Source: Cunninghamia lanceolata | Lineage: Eukaryota > Streptophyta > Pinopsida > Cupressales > Cupressaceae | DNA length: 64,000 nucleotides | Direction: 5' to 3' | NCBI GenBank assembly: GCA_027924645.1 | Contig: BSBN01000334.1 | Coordinates: 8,116,501-8,180,500, forward strand | In this document: positions 56,671-64,000 of the stretch, piece by piece | Numbering within the stretch: the stretch's first letter is position 1 | Layout of the letters: each line of letters begins with the position of its first letter | The notes under the pieces: generated by a model | Seen by the model: only the letters and a program-made list of their open reading frames with translations | Database searches by the model: none | What the model was told of the DNA's origin: nothing | Position numbers and translations under genes: made by a program

Positions 56671-58306
56671 CAATATGCTTCATCCACTTGCACTTTAATA
56701 AAATGACAATTTAATTATTTTTTGGAAGGAAAAATTAAATTTCTACACTTACTGTTGGATGTATCAGCCAATGGGAATAAAAATAAATCACAATTTCCTA
56801 TTTAATAAATTGCCAAAAAAATTAAACACTAAAATATTTTGTTGAGGTTTTTTATTCCTTAATGCCTATTGGCTAAAAAAATTCAAATAATTGCATCCAA
56901 GCGATGCAATAGTAATCCTGCCGAAGGCAGGAACTAATAAATGACTATCACCTTATTTCCAATTTTACAATACTCGAGAGAACATTTCTCTAAGGGCCAT
57001 CACTTAATACAAAATCCTTCTAGTACCAACCCAAAAGGGGGCTCTACTTACACACATGGTATCAACATACCAATTTGTTTCCTAACATTGTAACATTAAA
57101 ATATAAGAAAACTTATTAATTTAGTACAACTTTCAAAAAGTTTAGTGAATCCTAGAAATCATTTGTCAAATTCATGTGATTCGGGGAAAAAAAAACAAAA
57201 AAAACTATACTTTATACCTACTTTATTTCACGTATGCAGTCATACCTATACCCCAACTATGTACATTAGAAGAAATGCGGAAACATGTCATACTTAATAT
57301 TAGTCATTCTATAGTAATGATTCAATAATAGCATGTTAGCATGTGCTACCATACACTCACCCATCCAAAATTTCTTTCATCTAGGTATGTTATAAAATAT
57401 TTTCACAATCATATTCCATAATATTTAATACCAATTTATTTCATACCTCATGTTTTATCTCTCTCTAAAGCAATTTAAAGCCCTATGACTTCCTTGTCTA
57501 AAACTAAATATCCTTGGCAAATAGAGTCTAAAGAAATAATAACGATATTTGTAAAAATAATACATTTACAATATGATTACAATTATAAAATATAACATCT
57601 ATAATATATAATCATTAAATTTTATATCAAAGATTTCTATTGGAGAAAATAAGAAATCAAGTAAATTTGCACAAGTTGTTAACCATCTAAAAAAATTCAT
57701 AAAGTTCTTATATCTCAATAAAAATTTTAAATTTAAAAAGTTCTATAAAGATGAAAGATAGGAACATAAAACCCAAAAATGGTTTAAGCTGCAAACAACC
57801 TTAGCAGACCACCAAAATTTAGCCATGGATCCAACTATCATGAAAGAGGCACACCACACCATAAAGAGATGTAAATAAAAATTCCACAGCTAATAATAGA
57901 TGATAGGGTGAATGCATAACTTGATTTTATATAGAATCAATGTGCAATAATGGTGCAACGAACTACATTATAAAATGTGATTGATAAAATCTAGGCGCAA
58001 TAGGAAGCGGTTGACACAAATCAATGACCGGCGCATTACGTACATGTTTACTTATAATGAGACACAATACATATTGCTGCTGGAATAAAATTAATGCAAG
58101 GTATTAAAATTCTATAAAACAATATAGTTGATAGAAAAATATCAAAGCACAACATAGAGGATGAATTTGCACAAAAAAAATTATTGATCAGGATTAAGAA
58201 TCAATAAAGTAATTGCAATTGGTAGAAATATCCAAACTCCTCAACCTCTACCAATGCTCAAAATGGATAATCACAGAGTATGTATAAATTGGTTTGTTTC
58301 AAAAGA
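56671..58306. other. Non-coding stretch
   Basis: AT-rich sequence. TATTGGCTRAAA-like and CCAATGGGAATAAAAA-like blocks near 56770 and 56870 look like pieces of a small repeat. No gene is visible. Confidence 0.4.
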
Positions 58307-58384
58307 AAGCTAGCATGTGAACTGTTTGCCAAAACGTCTCAAAGAGACATCATCTGATGGAGTGAAACAATTGCAAGGTATGCA
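58307..58384 (+). pseudogene. Second PPR protein relic
   Basis: Reads KLACELFAKTSQRDII, a TGA, then WSETIARYA. This is the junction of two pentatricopeptide repeats (family form: AxELFDxMxxRDxxSWxxMIxGYA). It shares CATGTGAACTGTTT with the relic at 43199. Nothing else of a PPR gene is legible around it. Confidence 0.6.
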
Positions 58385-59136
58385 TAAAATCAATTTGTTA
58401 AAAAGTCTTTAGAAACTTTATTGGCAGCTTACGCCAAATTCAACATGATGTGCCAACGTTAGAAAGGAGAAAGTAATATAGCGCAAGAGAGCATAAATCG
58501 GCTTCAGCTAATGTGAAGTCATTTTGATATAAATATATAAAGATTTTGTTTTTGAATAACATACAAGAAATTCCAGATGACAAGATGTTATAGGCAACAA
58601 CAATAGGAATAATAATAAGGCGTAGGTCTACATATGTTCATGGCACCAGAAAAGATAAGGTGTGGGTAGGATATCAGTGGCATCACTGGAGATGTCATTT
58701 CATCAGTGCAATGAATTGCCTCTCTAGAAACTTCAAGCATTGAATTGCAGGAGTCCACAATTGTAAAATAAATTGCCATATTAGAGTTATATGAATCGGT
58801 TTTAGTAAAGAAAGTTGATATAACATTTTTAAAGAAAAATATGCGACTATGATTAAAGATGCACAGGTAAAAAAAATAAACTCCTATTTCGAGAATAACT
58901 CTAGCACTGAATGAAGGTTAAAGCTAGATAAGTCTTGCAGAAATATTTGATAATCAAATCTGATGGTGAATATGATCAAATATGCAGAGGATAAAGAAAA
59001 TGATCACCGATACCAACAAGATTTCCAATTTACAAAAATATTTATACATTCAATTAATCAAGGTATACACAAAACAATTTAACAAGATAATCTTCATTAG
59101 AAAAACTTATAATTTTTATGCAAAAAAATAACATAC
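58385..59136. other. Non-coding stretch
   Basis: The minus-strand frame at 58588-58779 (63 codons) is open and mixed in composition but has no domain or clear splice sites. Otherwise nothing is seen. Confidence 0.4.
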
Positions 59137-59407
59137 CCAGATTTCTTGCAGAATTTGCCCCCCTGTTTTCTTTTTGTAATTTTCTTGCTTTTCTGTTCCT
59201 AGCCAGCAGATCTTCCTAGAATCTTTTCACCTTCCTTAAAAAAAAACTCACATTTAAAATCTTCAAATAGAAAGAAATAGCAATATGGCAAGTCCTTTCC
59301 CACTCACTCCTCAATTTACTAAAATTAATCCCACTATGAGATATGTATCTGAAAGAATCAATTAAAATATTCCTTAAATTCGTTGGCAACTCAGCACAAT
59401 CCGGCAA
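59137..59407 (-). pseudogene. Exon-like protein-coding segment, minus strand
   Basis: On the minus strand an acceptor (CATCAATCTCAACAG) opens a phase that reads LPDCAELPTNLRNILIDSFR and on to HIAISFYLKILN. It continues past a single TAG (59218-59216) as EDLLARNRKARKLQKENRG and closes at donor G|GTATGT. The segment is 271 bp. The composition is convincingly protein-like for this AT-rich DNA. An alternative donor (AAT|GTGAGT) lies before the TAG, giving a 156-bp phase-0 exon. It lies about 80 bp inside a CpG-retaining stretch that could be a promoter. I do not recognise the protein. It may be an exon, an untranslated exon or a pseudogene. Confidence 0.35.
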
Positions 59408-59479
59408 CTGTTGAGATTGATGATGGTAAACACGAGGGTATTATTATTATATCTTTCTTCTATTTGTGTTGACTGACTC

Positions 59480-59830
59480 CTACACTATTCACACAATCTT
59501 TGCCGCCTTCTGCAATTGATGCCGAGCATGTGATAATGGCCCCGCCTCGCATAAAATGCTAGGCATATACTTTGCCGGCTGACAGCACTTGATAGCAAGC
59601 TAACGACAACCGACATTTTATTTCTAAGCAGAATGTGCCGACTAATGAGAGATTCCGCATACTTTTGACCGCTATGTCATACGTATGCGCAAACACAAAG
59701 CTCGCGAGAATGGTGTATTTTGGAATACGTTGGATTTTATGTATGTCAGTATTTATTATCGGTATAATACAAGTTTTTGTCCGGGGTTGCTTCGTCTAAG
59801 CACGTCTACAAGGTCATTTTCCGTGATATG
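59480..59830. promoter_or_regulatory. CpG-retaining stretch, possible promoter
   Basis: Within 350 bp there are around 30 CpG sites (for example CCCCGCCTCGC, TTTGCCGGCTG, CTCGCGAG), against very few per kilobase in the surrounding AT-rich, transposon-decayed DNA. Retained CpG suggests long-term lack of methylation, typical of promoters and genic DNA. It lies directly upstream of the minus-strand exon-like segment. Confidence 0.4.
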
Positions 59831-60336
59831 ATATAATATTAGTAACCCTAAGATATATGAGGTTTTCCTTTACCCTTACTAAAGCAAGTTTAGACTGATA
59901 ACCATCTCTTCTTTTCACCTACGGAGTGATGAAGTAGGGTATGTATATTTTCTAAATGTGTTTTAAAGGTTTTGTTTAATTTTTAGTAGTATAAGTGGTT
60001 TAACTTAAATTTTAATTAAGTGTACAAGATAATTTAGAATTTTCTTCTATAATGTTAGAGTTGTTATAGATTAGAGATTGAAAATAAGATGTAGAAAAGT
60101 AGGGGGATTGAAATTATGTAACCAATACATAAAGAAACATATTTTATATGGCTGCATGCATTTCCTTCCCTCATTTTTTACATTTCCCTCCAAAATTGGA
60201 TTTATTACTACAAACAAATGCCTATATCTACTAGCATACCTATATTTAAAAAATATATCTAAAGTATGCCTAGAGATATCAAGCCTAATTATAACTATAT
60301 ATTATAATTATATAATATAGTATTATAATATAGATT
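59831..60336. other. Non-coding stretch
   Basis: AT-rich. The 80-codon plus frame at 60078-60320 has no domain and runs into an AT repeat, so it is probably chance. Confidence 0.45.
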
Positions 60337-60470
60337 AAATATATTATTATAATATAATATATAATAACATTATTATGTAATATATTATTATAATATAATA
60401 TATAATAACATTATTATGTAATATATTATTATAATTATAATATAATAATTAAAAATATATATTATATTAT
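60337..60470 (+). repeat. 41-bp AT tandem repeat
   Basis: ATAATAACATTATTATGTAA with its AT-only continuation is repeated at 41-bp spacing (the C of AACAT at 60368 and 60409), surrounded by further AT-only sequence. Confidence 0.85.
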
Positions 60471-61040
60471 ATTATATTAGGGTTATAGGGTTAGTGTTCA
60501 AGTTAGAATTAGGGTCATGGTTAGTAATTGAGTTAGGGCCAGAACTAGGGTTATAATTACGATTAGTTTAGAGTTAGGATTTGAATGAATGTAAGGTTTA
60601 GAATTAGGATTTTATTTAGGGTTATGCTTAAAATCAGGGTTAGAATAAATTTTTAATCTAATTAGGGTTATAGTTGTGTTTATAAATCTAGTTATATTTA
60701 ATGTTTTGTTCATGTACCAAATAATGGTTAAGGTTAGTGTTAGGTTTAGAGTTAGGATTTGAATGAAGGTAAGGTTTACAATTAGGGTTCTGCTTAGGTA
60801 TTGAGTTAGGGTTGGGCTTATAAAGAGAGATAGATATAGTGTTAGTCTTATAAAACAATGGTAAGTGTGATCTTATGATTATGGTTAGAATTAGGGTTAG
60901 ATTTAGAAATGGGGTTTCGATTAAGCTAAGAGCCAATGTTGGATTAGAATTATGATTAGATTAAGGGTTAGGGTGATAATTAGGGTAATGCTTAAAATTA
61001 GGGTTACAATAAGGTTTTAATCTATTTAGAGTTATAGTTG
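60471..61040 (+). repeat. Degenerate telomere-like array
   Basis: About 570 bp of scattered TTAGGGTTA, TTAGGATT and GTTAGAATTAGGG variants, related to the plant telomere unit TTTAGGG but irregular. A higher-order unit is visible: GTTTAGAGTTAGGATTTGAA starts at about 60566 and 60743, and the phrase TTTTAATCTA...TTATAGTTGTG occurs near 60650 and 61015. The 82-codon minus frame at 60688-60936 is a product of the repeat. Confidence 0.85.
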
Positions 61041-61619
61041 TGAAAAAAATCATTTTTTTGTTTTATAATTTTTAGAAATTCATTAAACATAGAATATTGT
61101 AGTGCTTGGATTCGTATTAATTATCATAATAATTATGTGTCATGGAATTAATTTAAATAAATTTTGCTATTTTAGAATTAAGATTTATTTTATTTTACTT
61201 TATATTATTTAGTTTAGTGAAGCATAATTCCATGTTTTATTATTAGTTTAATAAAGTTAATCTCATAGAATATGCATAAATCAACACATCATAAGAGAAA
61301 CATATATTATGAAGTATTCCAATGCATGTACATTGCCACCCTAGTACTTGTACACATAAGAATAGTATTTGTCGATATAAATCATTCATATCATGGTTGT
61401 TTGATATGAGTAACTAAGAGTTATGAGTAACTTAGGGTTATAGTAAATGTGTGAAATTATCTTTGTACAAATAAAAAATAAAAATAACAAAGTTTAGTAA
61501 CAAAAAATATACATGGAGAAAGCTTTTGGGGGAAAACAACACCAACAAAGAGCACCAAGTATATATTCATGTGTATAAATAGAATTTTAGATATACAAGA
61601 TATTATTTCTATGTCCTAT
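61041..61619. other. Non-coding stretch
   Basis: AT-rich spacer between the telomere-like array and the pentamer array. Nothing was recognised. Confidence 0.5.
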
Positions 61620-62105
61620 TGTACAATGCTTTGGTCTACTCTGTTTTCTCTCCTCTACTTTACTTTATTTTCTCTGATCTACTCTACTCTGCTCTGTTGA
61701 GTTCTGTTGTCTCTTCTCTATTTTATCTACTCTACTTTGCTCTACTGTGCTTTTCTCTATTTAGTTTGCTCTATTTTTCTCTGCTATACTCTTCTCTACT
61801 CTGTTGAGTTTTCTCTATTCTTCTCTACTCTACTCTATCCTACTCTGCCCTACTTTGTTATGCTATACTCTACTCTGGCATGTTCTACTCTGTTATTCTC
61901 TGCTCTACTCTTCTCTACTTTGTTCTTCTCCACTTTACTCTATTGTACTATACTCTGATTTGTTTTACTCTACTCTACTCTACTCTACTTTTCTCTGCTT
62001 TGTTCTACTCTTTTCTATTCTACTATACTCTACTTTATTCTACTCTGGTTTGCTCTCCTCTAGTCTGCTCTACTCCACTCTATTCTACTCTATTGTGTTC
62101 TAATA
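61620..62105 (+). repeat. TCTAC pentanucleotide array
   Basis: Degenerate (TCTAC/TCTGC/TTCTC)n for almost 500 bp, nearly free of A-rich or G-rich words. A period of five opens all three frames (61619-61807, 61707-61958, 61804-62103, 61880-62170), giving Leu/Ser/Tyr-rich non-proteins. It abuts the 3' end of the helicase relic. Confidence 0.95.
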
Positions 62106-62898
62106 ATTTTAGTCTTTCTTCTTCATCTTTTCTCTTACCAAGTTGTTTTCCCTTTTTCATTTTTTCATAACGATCATATGTAAATGGTGGAATTATTTTG
62201 AGACCTTGCAATGAATTTACACAAGATATAGCCACAAATGTTAATCTTGTTCTTTCTTTTTGCCCTATGTCAATTGTGGCTTTTGAGAGAGTCAATCCTT
62301 GTGATTTGTTTATTGTTAATGCCCAAGCCAATCTAAAGGGTAATTGGATTGTTTGGCCCTCTTGTATTGGTGTAATTGGAACTATACATGGAGATTGATC
62401 TTCAAATGGTATCCCTATGTAATTATCAAACTCCACCGTAACATATGTCAGTGGTTTAGGTGGTGCACTTCCAGGTTTGTATATTATTTTTTGAGAATAC
62501 CCTAGAGATCCATTTACAAGGCCTGCTTCTATCCAAAGATTAGAAGTTAACATCACTCTTGCATCCTTAGCAAGTAATAACTCCATATTAGTTTCATCAA
62601 TCTGATCTACTTTTGGTGCATTGACGCTACCCACTCTTGTTGCAATGCTATGCACAACTAGATGCATCAATGAGAATAATTTATTTTTGTTGTGACTATG
62701 TACATTATCATTTGTGGCAAACAAATGAATAGTATTGTCAAATTCTTCATTGGTTGGTGCATCTATGCAAACATTGGTTCTTGTCATGAGCAACTTCCCG
62801 TCATCAATAGTTGGTTTTGCATCTCTTAGATTTGTCAGAAATTGACAAAATCTTTGTTGTTCAATGGTTTCCCCTTCTTGTCTAAATATTTTATCCAA
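62080..62898 (-). CDS. Helicase C-terminal part (open 272 codons)
   Basis: Longest open part of the relic. It contains RQEGETIEQQRFCQFL, the typical late PIF1 segments IHLFATNDNVHSHN (about 58-70), ARVMLTSNLWIEAGLVNGSLG in pieces at 113-133, motif V AWALTINKSQGLTL at 191-204 and motif VI VAISCVNSLQGL at 222-233. The Arg expected in motif VI (family form: A-L/I-S-R-V) is Cys, which would abolish ATP hydrolysis and is explicable by one CGT to TGT change. The last 35 residues are Lys/Glu-rich and run into the pentamer array. The start Met is only the first ATG in the phase, since related sequence continues upstream. Confidence 0.85.
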   Translation of the reverse strand: MDKIFRQEGETIEQQRFCQFLTNLRDAKPTIDDGKLLMTRTNVCIDAPTNEEFDNTIHLFATNDNVHSHNKNKLFSLMHLVVHSIATRVGSVNAPKVDQIDETNMELLLAKDARVMLTSNLWIEAGLVNGSLGYSQKIIYKPGSAPPKPLTYVTVEFDNYIGIPFEDQSPCIVPITPIQEGQTIQLPFRLAWALTINKSQGLTLSKATIDIGQKERTRLTFVAISCVNSLQGLKIIPPFTYDRYEKMKKGKQLGKRKDEEERLKLLEHNRVE

Positions 62899-63265
62899 AT
62901 TAACAATGGTTTTGAATTCTTCCCATAATAGTTCACCACATCTATTTCTATCATATGGTGGTTTATCATTAACAGGAGGTAACTAACCTAAATCTCCAAC
63001 GAGAATCATAGATACACTTGCAAAATATTGGAAAATGATGGCCTTCAATAGTGTCTACTATTAATTGTTAGATTTAACAATAATCAAGCATATGTTTTAA
63101 AATAGGCAAAAATTGCATATCTTCATTAAAAAACATATGTATACCTCCAGAAATCATGTTTACTTTTATAGGGAATGCCTAATGAAGTCGACAGTGCACC
63201 TTCTCTAGCAAATTTTGTCCAATGAAGCTCATTTCATCAATCAAAATGTATTTGATGTGTCGTAA

Positions 63266-63505
63266 CTACTCTTGGAAACTTGTGAGTCTTACCCCTTCTA
63301 TTTGACCAAAATCCGTGACTAGGATTTGAAGTACTAAATGGATTCTTGAGGCTCCAATATTGAATGTTGCAACTCCTATTGGTGAGAGCAATAAAAGTGG
63401 AGTATGCCTTGGGAATACTAAATTTTGAAGAGCTTGACTTATAGCACCAATTAGATGTGATTTTCTAGTTCCTGTTGTTCCTTGAATTATCATGAATAAT
63501 GGCAA
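63266..63505 (-). pseudogene. Helicase Walker A segment
   Basis: 80-codon piece with IIQGTTGTRKSHLIGAI, a Walker A motif in which the Gly before Lys-Ser has become Arg, followed by the PIF1-specific SPIGVATFNIGASRIH and LTSFQE. One codon change (GGA to AGA) explains the defect. Confidence 0.85.
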
Positions 63506-63747
63506 TACATTTTGAGATCCATGAAATGTGTCATAATTATATCAAGTGCATTTTTCTTCTTAGCACCCAATGATGCATAATTGATATTTTCAGTTATATC
63601 ATCCCACATGAAAAATTGATTATCTTTCATGGTGCTTATGAATTTTATTGCTTTATCTGTGTAGTGTTCACCTTGATATTCATTAGACCACAGTGCATGT
63701 CTATCAATATCTCTTCTTCCCAATATATCTATTTTAGAAACTTGCAT
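63490..63747 (-). pseudogene. Helicase N-terminal segment
   Basis: 85-codon piece ending ASLGAKKKNALDIIMTHF, matching the region directly before Walker A in Helitron helicases. It then drifts out of phase; the downstream phase resumes at 63505, so a one-base indel lies between them. The run WSNEYQGEHYTDKAIKFI belongs to the linker between Rep and helicase and is not diagnostic. Confidence 0.7.
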
Positions 63748-64000
63748 AATCTAATTATGATGTAGCCTTGATATTCCCATTCATTCTCTATTGTGTTTCT
63801 CTAAAGAGGTTGATTATCTTTAATTTCAGAATCACTACCATTGTTAACATCTTTTGGAGTAGTTCTTCTTTGCACATGGCAAGGATTATAATTGAATGAC
63901 TCCCAATTTGATATTATTACATCATCTTGAAGACCAATATCTCTTTCTATATGATGAAATGTCTTATAAAGTAACAACTCAGACCAACAAAAATCAACCC

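Larger units (their letters stand above)
62080..63990 (-). pseudogene. Helitron-type PIF1-like helicase relic
   Basis: Read on the minus strand from the window's right edge, a helicase of the PIF1/RecD-like superfamily 1B appears in order: an N-terminal stretch near 63990-63750, Walker A with its GKS environment (63481-63458), SPIGVATFNIGASRIH, Walker B DEMSFIG near 63215, motif III LVGDLG-stop-LPPV near 63000-62980 and the C-terminal motifs in 62898-62080. Helitrons carry this domain at the end of their RepHel protein, where it unwinds DNA during rolling-circle transposition. A frameshift between the two upstream frames, stops, and damaged motifs (Gly to Arg in Walker A, Arg to Cys in motif VI) show it is inactive. 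The Rep domain would lie beyond the window. No Helitron terminus was confirmed. Confidence 0.85.

Noticed and set aside
60688..60936. 82-codon minus-strand ORF
   Set aside because: Made of reversed telomere-like repeats (Asn/Pro/Leu periodic), not a gene.
61619..62170. Four overlapping ORFs rich in Leu, Ser and Tyr
   Set aside because: A pentamer repeat keeps all three frames open; these are not proteins.

Overview
The window looks like intergenic DNA from a very large plant genome. A gymnosperm (conifer-like) is my best inference, because the DNA is AT-rich, holds no intact host gene, and is packed with old, mutually nested LTR retrotransposons, degenerate telomere-like repeats and pentatricopeptide-repeat (PPR) relics. 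The sequence does not name the species.

The centrepiece is one structurally complete Ty3/gypsy chromovirus at 15256-22788. It has two 1434-bp LTRs beginning TG and ending CA, a CCTTT target-site duplication, an initiator-methionine-tRNA-type primer-binding site, a polypurine tract, and one continuous gag-protease-RT-RNase H-integrase-chromodomain frame. That frame is broken only by five in-frame TAG codons, with no frameshift. By hand count the LTRs differ at about 45 sites. All but one are C/T or G/A transitions and nearly all lie in CG or CHG contexts, which is what decay of methylated cytosines produces.

Region by region: 1-2860 carries one arm of a dispersed inverted repeat and a minus-strand gypsy RT/RNase H relic. 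4500-7600 is a decayed minus-strand reading region of unknown identity. 8560-9180 is a 48-bp tandem repeat, and 9700-11230 is an ACC-rich low-complexity tract. 11514-14352 is a second minus-strand gypsy pol relic of a different lineage (Athila-like). 14360-15255 plus 22794-23280 is an older repeat split by the chromovirus. 23281-28860 is a strikingly G-depleted tract that contains a decayed Gag-like frame with a G-patch-like motif. 30014-42900 is mostly non-coding LTR-element debris with recognisable primer-site and polypurine signals but no coding domains.

The right part, 43-60 kb, is a less repetitive patchwork: two PPR relics, a fold-back, several small tandem duplications, a 1.1-kb almost pure AT island, and a few splice-bounded protein-like segments. 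The strongest of these lies next to a CpG-retaining stretch at 59480-59830 and might mark a real minus-strand gene. The last 4 kb has an AT tandem repeat, a degenerate telomere-like array, a TCTAC pentamer array, and a minus-strand PIF1-like helicase relic of Helitron type.

Nothing here works as an operon or pathway. The shared theme is transposon accumulation followed by cytosine-deamination decay.
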